64,000 nucleotides of DNA from Actinocatenispora thailandica (GTDB lineage: Bacteria; Actinomycetota; Actinomycetes; Mycobacteriales; Micromonosporaceae): positions 5,206,198 through 5,270,197 of the forward strand of contig NZ_AP023355.1 of the NCBI RefSeq assembly GCF_016865425.1, given 5' to 3'. The position numbers were made by a program, and so were the translations under genes. Shown here piece by piece: positions 26,765 to 35,383 of this stretch (positions are counted from its first letter, which is position 1; the number at the start of each line of letters is the position of its first letter). Under the pieces are notes generated by a model that was not told the origin of the DNA, searched no databases, and worked only from the letters and a program-made list of their open reading frames with translations.

Positions 26765-28060
26765 ATGGCCGCCGTAGTCAGGCTCACCGAGAGCAACGTG
26801 ACCGCCGAGCCCGGCAGCGAGACCAGCTGCTCGGTACGGATCCGGAACGCGGGTCCGGTCGTCGACCGGTTCGCCGTCGAGCTGGTGGGTGCTGCATGCG
26901 ACTGGACCGACGTCGAGCCGTCCGTGGTCAGCCTGCTGCCCGGAGCCGAGAGCCAGGTAGTTCTGACGTTCCGGCCACCACGTAGCTCGGCCGTCGGCGC
27001 CGGAAGCATGCCGTTCGGGGTCAAGGTCCGCTCGTCCGAGGATCCGGAGTCCTCCCGGGTCGAGGAGGGCGAGCTGACCGTGGCGCCCTTCACCGACTTG
27101 GGTACCGAGTTGGTTCCGCGTACCTCACGGGGCAGCCGCACCGGCCGACACGAACTGGTGGTGGACAACAACGGCAACCATCCCCTGACCGTCGAGATCC
27201 ACGCCGCTGACCCGGATCGGCTGCTGGATTTCCGGATCTCTCCGGCGTTGCTCGACCTCGCGCCGGGAACTGCGACCTTCATCAAGCTGCGGGCCCAGCC
27301 CACCCGCCGCTTCCTGCGCGGCGACAACCGAACCCTGCCGTTCCAGGCGTTTGTCACCGCGCCTGACGTGGAGGCCACCACCGCCGACGGGGCCATGCTC
27401 CAGCACGCGCTCCTTCCCAAATCGACGATGAAGGTGGTCGCCCTGACGCTGGCCGTGGTGGCCGCCTCGGTTGCACTGTGGTTCACCGTGCTCAAGCCGC
27501 AGGTGCATTCGGAGGCCACCAAGGCGGTGCAGCAGCAGAGTGCACAGCTCTCCGCCGAGGCGAACAGTGCGAAGCAGCACGCCGCCGAGGCGCAGGCGCA
27601 GGCCAGCCGGGCGGCCCAGTCCGCACAGCAGGCAAAGGCGTCGCCGAGCGGAGGGGCGAGCCCGACGCCGAGCGGTGCCCGCGGCGCTGCTGCGGGCACC
27701 CTGGCAAACAGTGACTCGAAGACAGCCATCGACTTCCGGATCACCACCAGCGTCGCGCCCGGCCGGCCGGGTAGCTTCACCACCGCCAGCCACGATCAGC
27801 CGAAGAAGACCGTCCTGTGGATCACCGACATGGTGCTGCAGAACCCGCAGGGCGACACGGGCACCCTGCAGGTACGTCGCGGCCGGATCGTGCTGTTCGA
27901 GTTCGGCCTGGCCAACTTCCGGGACCTGGACTACCACTTCGTCCAGCCGCTGCGCTTCACCAGAACCGATCGCATCACCCTCGCGGTGGACTGCCAGAAC
28001 CCCGGCGCCACCAAGTGCACGCCGTCGGCCTATCTGGACGGGCAGCTGGTCAAGGGCTGA
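26765..28060 (+). CDS. eCIS-linked single-pass membrane protein with Ig-like front and coiled coil
   Basis: 431 aa from ATG at 26765. The first 210 residues form two COG1470-like beta-sandwich domains (VRLTESNVTAEPGSETSCSV, VVSLLPGAESQVVLTFRPP, ELVVDNNGNHPLTVEI). One membrane helix (KVVALTLAVVAASVALWFTVL) lies near residues 223-243. It is followed by a Gln/Ala-rich coiled coil (QQQSAQLSAEANSAKQHAAEAQAQ), a Ser/Gly linker and a C-terminal beta domain with two Cys (AVDCQNPGATKCTPS). Similar proteins in actinobacterial eCIS loci are, as I recall, labelled 'hydrolytic protein', but I see no catalytic residues. Beta domains on both sides of the membrane suggest an anchoring or docking factor. Confidence 0.75.
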   Translation: MAAVVRLTESNVTAEPGSETSCSVRIRNAGPVVDRFAVELVGAACDWTDVEPSVVSLLPGAESQVVLTFRPPRSSAVGAGSMPFGVKVRSSEDPESSRVEEGELTVAPFTDLGTELVPRTSRGSRTGRHELVVDNNGNHPLTVEIHAADPDRLLDFRISPALLDLAPGTATFIKLRAQPTRRFLRGDNRTLPFQAFVTAPDVEATTADGAMLQHALLPKSTMKVVALTLAVVAASVALWFTVLKPQVHSEATKAVQQQSAQLSAEANSAKQHAAEAQAQASRAAQSAQQAKASPSGGASPTPSGARGAAAGTLANSDSKTAIDFRITTSVAPGRPGSFTTASHDQPKKTVLWITDMVLQNPQGDTGTLQVRRGRIVLFEFGLANFRDLDYHFVQPLRFTRTDRITLAVDCQNPGATKCTPSAYLDGQLVKG

Positions 28061-28155
28061 GCGCGATGGACGCCGTGCGGTCATGCTGATCTGGCACCGC
28101 TCCGGCACCTCGGCGCGATCTGACCGGCGATCGACGCGGGCCCGCGGAACGACGA

Positions 28156-29376
28156 TCAGTCGACGGACACCGGCAGGCTCGCGTAGCCGCGCAAGTTGAA
28201 CCGGTCCAGCAGTCGCGGCGTGCCGGCGATCGACAGCCGCGCCAACCGGGTGGCGAGCATGGAGAAAGCGAGCTCGCCTTCCAGCCGGGCCAGTCTCGCG
28301 CCCAGGCAGTAGTGCACCCCGCCGCTGAAGCTCAGCGGATCGTTGACTAGCCGTGCCGAGTCGAAACGGTCCGGTTCGACAAACCGGCTCGGATCCCGGT
28401 TGGCGGCGGCGATCAGGATGATCACCGCCCCTCCGGCGGGCACGGCGGTACCGTCGATCTCCAGGTCGCGAGCGGCTCGCCGAGCGGTCATCTGGACCGG
28501 CGCCTCGCACCGCAGCAACTCCGTGACGAACGCCGCGGCCCGATCCGGGCGACGTCGCAGTCGTGTCAGCTCGGCGGGGTGCTCGACCAACATCTGAAAG
28601 CCGTTTCCCAGCAAGCCGACGGTGGTCTCGAACCCTGCCAGCAGCAGAAACACCGCGTTGGCCACCAGTTCCGCCGAGCTGAGCGGATCGTCGGCAGTCG
28701 CGTTGCCGGCCGCCATAGCGCTGATCAGGTCGGCTCGCGGACTGTCTCGCCGCCGTTCGAGCAACCAGTGAAAGTACTCCGACAGCGCGAAGGCGGCCCG
28801 GTCCGCCTTCGTCAGCTCGGCGCGGGGCCAGTCGGGTTCGAGAGCACGCGCCAGCTCGGCGATCAGCTGGCGAAGCCGGGGTCGGTCGGCATCGGGCACA
28901 CCCAGCAGATCACCGACGACGTTGACCGGCAGGGGGAAGGCGAACTCCGCCATGAAATCGACCGAACCGCCGCCGGCGCCGAGCGCGACCAGGCGGTCCA
29001 GTAGCCGACCGATGCGGTCCGCGACCAGTGGCCGCAGCGCATCGACACGGTGCGCGGTGAACGCCTGGCCAACCAGCCGGCGCATCTTGTCATGCGCCTC
29101 GCCGTTCACCAGGATCATCGCGTCGCCCAACAGCCGTCGTGACGGCATCGTGCGCCACAACGGCGCCACCATGTCGAGGTGCTCCGCGTCCTCGACCAGC
29201 AGCCGGCGATCCCGTAGTGCGACGCGAGCGGCGCTGTGCCCGACGACCAGCGTCGGACCGTCGGGACCGCACAGCACCGAACCCTGTTCGTGCAGACGCC
29301 GGTAGATCGGGTACGGGTCCGCACGACCCGCCGTGGACAGCAGCCGCGCCGCCAACCCCGCTCCGGCCGCGGTCAT
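28156..29376 (-). CDS. Cytochrome P450 coupled to the NRPS
   Basis: 406 aa from ATG at 29376 (the frame is open farther upstream through Arg-rich sequence). It contains the I-helix LLLAGFETTVG with the acid-alcohol pair ET, the ExxR motif in FVTELLRCEAP, and the haem loop FSGGVHYCLGARLAR with Cys ligand; the first Gly of the FGxGxHxC motif is replaced by Ser-Gly. It is a soluble class I bacterial P450 that needs ferredoxin partners encoded elsewhere. The start overlaps the restored NRPS stop by four bases (ATGA), so it is translationally coupled. By analogy with the NovH/NovI aminoacyl-carrier/P450 pair it may oxidise an amino acid bound to the NRPS carrier domain. Confidence 0.93.
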   Translation of the reverse strand: MTAAGAGLAARLLSTAGRADPYPIYRRLHEQGSVLCGPDGPTLVVGHSAARVALRDRRLLVEDAEHLDMVAPLWRTMPSRRLLGDAMILVNGEAHDKMRRLVGQAFTAHRVDALRPLVADRIGRLLDRLVALGAGGGSVDFMAEFAFPLPVNVVGDLLGVPDADRPRLRQLIAELARALEPDWPRAELTKADRAAFALSEYFHWLLERRRDSPRADLISAMAAGNATADDPLSSAELVANAVFLLLAGFETTVGLLGNGFQMLVEHPAELTRLRRRPDRAAAFVTELLRCEAPVQMTARRAARDLEIDGTAVPAGGAVIILIAAANRDPSRFVEPDRFDSARLVNDPLSFSGGVHYCLGARLARLEGELAFSMLATRLARLSIAGTPRLLDRFNLRGYASLPVSVD

Positions 29377-32300
29377 TTCGGCCCCGCCGGCGGGGGATCG
29401 TCGACGGCACCGGTGACGAATGCGGTGAACGTGCGGACGAAGCCGGAAACCGCAGCCTGGTCGACCTCGCCGCATCGGTACGAGGCGACGACCTCTCCGG
29501 TCGAGCCGGCAGGCAGTCGCAGTTCGAGTTGGAAGGCGAACCCGGCGCGGTGCGGCATCGGCCTGCTCAGCTCGGCCCGGCACCCGGGCAGGTCCAGCAG
29601 CGGCGGTTCGGTCTGCTGGACGACGAACAGATTCGGAACCACCGGACGACCGAGGTCGGCGCGCGGCCGCAGACACTCGATCGCCTCCGGGAACGGTACG
29701 GCTTGGGTACGCAGCCCGCGGTGCAGCGCGCCCCGCGCGGCATCGACCAGCGCCGCCGGGCTACTGCCGGGGGCACACGCAGCCGGAGGCACAGCAAACC
29801 GATCAGGCAGCCGACCGCGTCCTGGGAGGCGGGATCGCGCTGCACGACGGGAACGGTGACCGGTATGTCGTCTGCGCCGGTGAGCTCTGCAGCCGCTGCC
29901 GCATAGCCGGCCAGCCCGACGACGAACGGGGTGCTGTGCCGAGCGGCCGCGACCGCGTGGCAACGGCGGGTCTGGTCGGCATCCAGCCGGCGCACCAGCA
30001 GCCCGGTCGAGTCGTCGGGCCGGCCGGGCGGCGCAGGCAGGGTGAACGGTGGTGTGTCGTGCAACTCGGCCGCCAGGTCCGCGCGCAGTGACCGCAACCG
30101 GGCTTCGTCCACCGGTGTTGCCGTCGGCCACGGCTGCTGCTCGGCGTACCACCCGGTTCCGACTGACCTACCGGCCACCTCGGCGCGGTACGCTGCGGCC
30201 AGGTCCCTCGCCACGATGTGCTCCGACCAGCCGTCGAAGGCCACATGGTGCACGGCAAGCCCGAGCAACGCGCGGTGCCGATCGGCACCGGTGACCAGTA
30301 CGACTCGCCAGGCAGGGCCCCGGTCGAGGTCGAACGGTTCGTTGAGGACGGCGTCCAGCCGCGCCGCGGCGGTCTGCTCGTCCTGGCACCGCAAGAGGTG
30401 GAACTCCGACTCGGTCGGTGGGACTGTCCGGGCCCGCGCGAAGGGCGGTTCGGTCGGGTAGCGCGCGTGCAGGGCCGGGTGCCGGTGGTGCACCCGGCCG
30501 ACGGCCCGCCGCAACGCCGCCACGTCGACGGTGCCGGTGATCCGCCACACCAGAGCGCAGTGCCACGCCTGCCGGTTGGCCGCATCGACGGCCTCGGTGA
30601 CCAGGAACGCCGCTTGGGTAGGCGTCAGCGGCCGCTCCGCCGGCACAGCGGGACTCGGCGGCTGGCCGATCGCGGCCGCGCGGTCGAGTAACTCGGCCAG
30701 GGCGTGCGTCGTCGGGCGGGCCAGCAGCTCGTCCACCGCGACTTTCACGCCGAAGCGGTGGCCCGCACGAAAACACAACCGCAGCAGAGCAAGAGAGTCG
30801 GCGCCCGCGTCCACCAACGAATCGTCCGGCGAAGCCACGTCGACGCCGGTGCACTCGCGGACGAGCGTCCGTAGCTCCGCTGGGACCTGCACGGCCGGAC
30901 GCCGCTCGCCCGGGCCCACAGCGGCCGGCGCATCGCCCGCCACGCCGCCGGACACCGTCCCGGTGGGTCGCTGCACCGCCGATGCCGCCCTGGCTCGTAC
31001 CGCCGCTGTATCGACCTTTCCGTTACCAAGTAAGGGAAAACTCTCCAGCTGCTGCCAATGCGCCGGTACCAGGTAGGCCGGCAGCCTGCGATGCAGGTAG
31101 GCCCGAAGCTCGGCGCCGGCCACCTGGCCGTCGCGGCTGCGGTAACAGGCAACCAACCGAACACTGTCCGCGCCCGGCCCGGACAGTGCGACGACGGCGC
31201 ACTGGTCCACCGCCGGATGCTCCGCGAGGTGTCGTTCGATCTCCGCCGGCTCGATCCGGTGGCCGTGTATCTTCACCTGCCGGTCGAGCCGCCCGTGGTA
31301 GTGGAACCGACCGCGCTCGTCGTGCCAGCCCAGATCGCCGGTACGGTAGCAACGCATCTGCTTCCCGCCGACCTCGATGGAACCGAACGCCCGACGAGTC
31401 GACTCCGGGTTACCCAGATAGCCAGGCGACAAGCGGTCGCCAGTCAGGCAGATCTCACCGACCTCGCCCGGCTCGCAAGGGCGATCACCGTCCAACACGT
31501 GCACACCGGTTCCGGCAACGGGTGTACCGATCGGGATTCCCGTGGACAGGTCACAGTCGTCCAGCGAGACCAGGTGCATCGTGCTGAAGACGCAGTTCTC
31601 CACCGGGCCATAGCCGTTGAACAACCGGACACCCGGATGGGCGCGCAGGAACTCCCGGACGTGGTCGACGGACAACCGCTCGCCGCCGGTCGCGACCTGA
31701 TCGAGACCGGTGAAGGCCCCGAGGTCCTCCTCGACGAACAGGTTGAACAGCGAACTGGTCAACCACACGGTATTGAGCCCGTCCCGCGCCACACCCTCAC
31801 GTACCTGGCCCGGGGACAGGTGCTCACCTGCCGGCAACAGGCAGCTTCCACCGTTGCACAGCGGCCCCCACAGCTCCAACGCGAACGCGTCCCAGGGCGG
31901 CGCCGCCGCCACCGTCATGACGGTGGCGGAATCCAGCCGCAACGGCATCGCGCCCGGCGCAAGCAACGCCGCCAGCGCCCGGTAGGTGGCGGCCACGCCC
32001 TTCGGTTCCCCGGTCGATCCCGAGGTGAAAAAGGCGGTGAACACCGCATCGGGAGCCACCGCGCAAAACGGAGTCGGTACGCGCAGAGCGCCGGCGTCCA
32101 GGTCGTCGAGCTCCGGCGGGCACCAGCCCCGCTCGACCCGCCACGGTTGGTCGGTCACCACGACGGGCGCGTCCAGCATCGAGCAGACTCGCCGTACCCG
32201 CTCGTCCGGCCAACGTTCGTCCAACGCCACGTACCCGGCGCCGAGCCGAAGGATCCGGCAGAGGGTGACGGCGAGTCTCGGCCCCCGGGGCAGCAGTACC

Positions 32301-32389
32301 GGAACCAGCGCACCGGGCCGAACACCTCGGGTGGCGAACTCCTGAGCCGTCGGGTCGCCGCCCGAGATGCGCGTACGTAGCCGAATCAT
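29373..32389 (-). CDS. NRPS with A-T-C order, interrupted by a single-base frameshift
   Basis: Start ATG at 32389 overlaps the upstream gene's stop (ATGA). Adenylation motifs run in order: FFTSGSTGEPKG (A3), NGYGPVENC (A5), GEICLTGDRLSPGYLG (A6), YRTGDL (A7), GRLDRQVKIHGHRIEPAEIE (A8), LGNGKVD (A10). The A domain is short at its N-terminus, beginning only about 30 residues before the GVRPGALVPVLL segment. A carrier domain follows with DAGADSLALL (phosphopantetheine Ser), then a condensation domain with LTPTQAAFLV and the catalytic VHHVAFDGWS. After RLRVPP the frame breaks at a G5 run (29769-29773 on the plus strand); the neighbouring frame continues with PGSSPAALVDAARGAL and ends exactly in an ATGA overlap with the P450. 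Start to stop is 3017 bp (3n+2), so one base is missing; restored length 1005 aa. No thioesterase is present. Confidence 0.88.
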
Positions 32390-33891
32390 CGCGGCGCGTC
32401 GGAGTTCAGCACCCACTGCTTGCCGAACTTTCCGGATGCCTTCACACCATCGACGCCGAACTCGATATCGCCACTCTCCCGCAGGTACCTGCCCGGAATC
32501 TTCGCAGCCAGCCCCTCGGCCGTCTCCACATACTCCACATGCACCCGGACGCAGGTACCGAAGGCCTGCGCGCTGATGGCGACGTCGGCATTGGAGTCGA
32601 GGGAGTGGACCCGCACCGGCAGTCCGGCCACCATCGCCACCGGACTCAGCTTGAAACTTCCTATTCGTCGTTTAAAACGATCGTCCTTCAGTAGTGTGCC
32701 CACCTCCTTTCGCGCCTTTTTCAGCTGATCCCTCTTGTCTTTGTAGACTTTGTCGAATCTGTCGTCCGCCGCGGTCAGCTTGGCGACCGCCTTCGCCAGC
32801 AGATCCTTGGCTGGACCCGCCGCCTTCGCATCTAGGCTGTTCGCCTTTCCCACCACCTCCAGCACCTTGAGATGGTGGTCGTCGACCGTTTTCGAGTGCC
32901 ACTCCTCCAGCTCGCTTTCCAGCCGCTCCCACCGCCGACTGACCTCATCCTCGTCCACCGCGATGATCGAGTACTGGGCAGCAAATCCGACCACCACCGA
33001 GACTCCGAAATCCTTTTCGTACTGGGCGAGCTGATTTTGTTGCAACCTCGACCTGATCTTCATTCGGACCGCCTCGTCGACTTCCTCGCCCGGATGCCGC
33101 AGCTTCCAGCGGTTCTCCTCTTGCGCGACGAAGAACCTGTTCTGCAGCGCCTGGTACTTAGCCTCCAACCGAGGGTCTTCCGAGGCGATCATCTGCTCGG
33201 CGATATGTTCGGCCAATGGCAGCGGATTACCGCCGAAGGCAGTAGTGGTCGCGCCGCTGTTGTGCTGGAATCCATGCTTGGCAATCATGGATTTCACCGC
33301 TTCGCTGAAGCGCCCAGCCTGCCGATCCACGTTGGTGCCGATGTCCACCTTGAGGTTTTCGCTCCTTGTCCCCAGCTCCCGCAGTCTCTGCGCGGGATCG
33401 GTCTGCTGTTTCTGTACCGCATCCGGGTATTTCACGGTTTGCGCTGCCTCGACGCGGGCGCGCAGACGCTCGATTTTCTCCTTGTAATAGCGGACGACGT
33501 ACTGTTTGACGTCTTCGTCCACGAGCATCTTCAGTTCGTTCTTTGCTTTCCGGCTAAGCGGCTCCGAGGTGTCCACCTTGGCACCTTGGCTCATTTCGTG
33601 TTCTATCGCGGCCTTATTCTTCTTGGCCGCGACGTCATCCGCGCCCATCATGCGATACATTCGTATCCATGAGATGTAGCCGCCCACGTAGCGACGAGAC
33701 TCGACGGTCTTCCAGTCGAATTTCCACCGCCGCTGCTCGGGAATTCCCTCAAGGCTGCCAATCTCCTCGGTGCTGATGCTCATAGACTGTTTCTGATTGG
33801 CGTTGAAAGTCTCCTCCAGGTGATCAACACCTTCCATGACCCTCTTCGGCAGCTCGGAGATCTGCTCCTTGGCAAGGTTTCCAAATTCCAT
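32386..33891 (-). CDS. Lys-rich coiled-coil protein of unknown function, candidate eCIS cargo or NRPS partner
   Basis: 501 aa. Unlike its neighbours it is rich in Lys, Gln and Glu and the DNA is visibly less GC-rich (for example around 32660-32700), which suggests transfer from another source. Long helical stretches predominate: YYKEKIERLRARVEAAQ, KAKNELKMLVDEDVKQYV, DRFDKVYKDKRDQLKKARKE. A short hydrophobic strand SVVVGFAAQYSIIAV lies near residue 305, and the last 90 residues look beta-rich (MVAGLPVRVHSL, CVRVHVEYVE). No signal peptide, membrane helix or catalytic motif is recognised. It is transcribed just before the NRPS and overlaps its start by four bases. I do not recognise a family. 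Confidence 0.7.
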   Translation of the reverse strand: MEFGNLAKEQISELPKRVMEGVDHLEETFNANQKQSMSISTEEIGSLEGIPEQRRWKFDWKTVESRRYVGGYISWIRMYRMMGADDVAAKKNKAAIEHEMSQGAKVDTSEPLSRKAKNELKMLVDEDVKQYVVRYYKEKIERLRARVEAAQTVKYPDAVQKQQTDPAQRLRELGTRSENLKVDIGTNVDRQAGRFSEAVKSMIAKHGFQHNSGATTTAFGGNPLPLAEHIAEQMIASEDPRLEAKYQALQNRFFVAQEENRWKLRHPGEEVDEAVRMKIRSRLQQNQLAQYEKDFGVSVVVGFAAQYSIIAVDEDEVSRRWERLESELEEWHSKTVDDHHLKVLEVVGKANSLDAKAAGPAKDLLAKAVAKLTAADDRFDKVYKDKRDQLKKARKEVGTLLKDDRFKRRIGSFKLSPVAMVAGLPVRVHSLDSNADVAISAQAFGTCVRVHVEYVETAEGLAAKIPGRYLRESGDIEFGVDGVKASGKFGKQWVLNSDAPR

Positions 33892-33936
33892 CGATTCCCC
33901 TTCGGTGTTCGTTCGGCGATTCGGTCTGCTCGACGA

Positions 33937-34074
33937 CTACTCTGCGGGTCCTTCGTCGGGAATCGACTCCTGTTCCTTCTCGATCTGCGCAGTCAACGCT
34001 TCCATCTCCGCCACCAGCGCCAACGTCTCGGCCTCTGCCGGCGATGCCCCGGACTCACCTACTGGATCCGTCAT
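33937..34074 (-). CDS. 45-aa acidic small protein
   Basis: ATG at 34074 follows GGAGGGAAGAG at a good distance, and the frame ends with TAG at 33937-33939. The protein is MTDPVGESGASPAEAE followed by a helix TLALVAEMEALTAQIEKEQ and a short acidic tail. It is strongly acidic, with one amphipathic helix. It lies between the 162-aa acidic protein and the Lys-rich coiled-coil protein, with small gaps, in the same operon. It could bind the basic neighbour as a chaperone or adaptor; function unknown. Confidence 0.6.
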   Translation of the reverse strand: MTDPVGESGASPAEAETLALVAEMEALTAQIEKEQESIPDEGPAE

Positions 34075-34124
34075 TCCGCTCTTCCCTCCACCTCACGCTC
34101 GTGTCGCCACGGATATCGGACTGG

Positions 34125-34612
34125 CTAACCGACCGGTTTCTTGGGTGCGGACACCAGCACCACGCGTATCTGTTCACCGGCACCGGCGGAGTCGACTTCA
34201 TCGGCCTCGTCGGCTGCCGTGAGTTCGGTCGCGGTCTGCTCGGCCAGCTGCGGTTCCACCTTCGACAGCGCGCCATCGATGACCTTGTCGAGTTCGAGGT
34301 CGGAGTCGTCCAGTTCGATGTCGAGATCATCGACGGCCGGCGACCCGGCCGCGGCGGTCGCTGAGGCCGTCGGAGTGCCCCCGCCGCCCGCCATCGTCGA
34401 GTCCCCGGCCATAGTGCCCGTCGCGGCTCCCGTCACCGGCCTGGCCGCCGACTCAGGTTTGGCCGGCGCGGGCGCCGGCTCGGTGCGACGGGCACCAGCG
34501 GCTTGGGGGCGGAGCTGTACTGGCGGACGAGCTCGGGGTGTTCGTCGAGGTACTTGTCGACAAGAGGCAACAGCTCGAACTTCACCCTGTTGCGAGTGAC
34601 CGGACTGGTCAT
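34125..34612 (-). CDS. Acidic protein of unknown function, split by a frameshift
   Basis: The start at 34612 overlaps the GNAT stop (ATGA). The N-terminal frame reads MTSPVTRNRVKFELLPLVDK, then YLDEHPELVRQYSSAP, and would stop after 59 residues. The adjacent frame continues naturally as a Pro/Ala/Gly linker (EPAPAPAKPESAARPV) and a strongly acidic helix (VDDLDIELDDSDLELDKVID) ending VVLVSAPKKPVG at 34125. The switch falls at a G5 run (34505-34509, plus strand). Start to stop is 488 bp (3n+2), consistent with one missing base; restored length 162 aa. No known domain; it sits in the NRPS operon. Confidence 0.6.
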
Positions 34613-35367
34613 GATCTCCTCCGGGAGTGATCGTTGTTGCGGTCCACGGCGGGTGGACCGCCAGCGGACGCGGGTAGAGCGACACCGGTGCGCCGAGGTT
34701 CGCTCGACCAGGTCTGCGGCTCCACGCCGGCCGCCACTCGGTAGCGGGGCCGCGGTCGGCCGCGCAGATCACCTGGCACCAGGCCGTACACGGCGACATC
34801 GACCCGGCCGGCCGGCACCGAAGCGGCGTTGCGCAGCACCCCCTCGGCGGTGAAGCCACAGGCCTCGGCCACCGCCCGCGGCGGCCGGTTGCCGACCGCG
34901 GCCGAGATCTGCACCCGGTTGAAGCGCACGACCGTCAGTACCCAGTGGCTCATCGCCAGCAGGGCCTCCTTCGCGTACCCCTGTCGCAGCGCCCATTCCG
35001 CCGCAGTCGCGGAGACCTCGGTACTGCGCTCGCTCCAGTCGGTGCGATGAAATCCGGTAACCCCGATCAGCCGGCTGCTGGCCCGATCCTCTGCTGCCCA
35101 ACAGATCCCGTCGCCGGTCAGCCTGATCTCCGCCGCAGTCCGGGTGCACCACCGAGCCGCGTCACCGTAGGTGTAGGGCTGTGCGGCGATCGACCAGCGG
35201 CGCACCAGGTCGTGGTTGAAGATCGCCTGATGGGCATCCACGTCCGTCTCGGTGTATGGCCGCAGGAGCACCCGTTCGGTGATGAGCACGACGTCGGGAA
35301 AGATCTGGGCGGCCGGGTGCCGCTGGGAGTCGGTCGGGTGGCGAGGATCGTCGACATCGTTGCTCAT
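34609..35367 (-). CDS. GNAT N-acetyltransferase (RimJ/RimL-like)
   Basis: 252 aa. The acetyltransferase fold is clear from RVLLRPYTETDVDAHQAIFN to about residue 190: RLIGVTGFHRTDW, EVSATAAEWALRQGYAKEALLAM (acetyl-CoA loop, with RQGYAKEA in place of the usual Q/RxxGxG/A), NRVQISAAVGN, ACGFTAEGVLRNA. The group acetylates amino termini or small amines. The last 60 residues are an unrelated basic Pro-rich tail. It is the second gene of the minus-strand operon that ends with the NRPS and P450, so its acceptor could be a protein or product of that operon. Confidence 0.85.
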   Translation of the reverse strand: MSNDVDDPRHPTDSQRHPAAQIFPDVVLITERVLLRPYTETDVDAHQAIFNHDLVRRWSIAAQPYTYGDAARWCTRTAAEIRLTGDGICWAAEDRASSRLIGVTGFHRTDWSERSTEVSATAAEWALRQGYAKEALLAMSHWVLTVVRFNRVQISAAVGNRPPRAVAEACGFTAEGVLRNAASVPAGRVDVAVYGLVPGDLRGRPRPRYRVAAGVEPQTWSSEPRRTGVALPASAGGPPAVDRNNDHSRRRS

Positions 35368-35383
35368 GGCACCCCTTCCCCGA

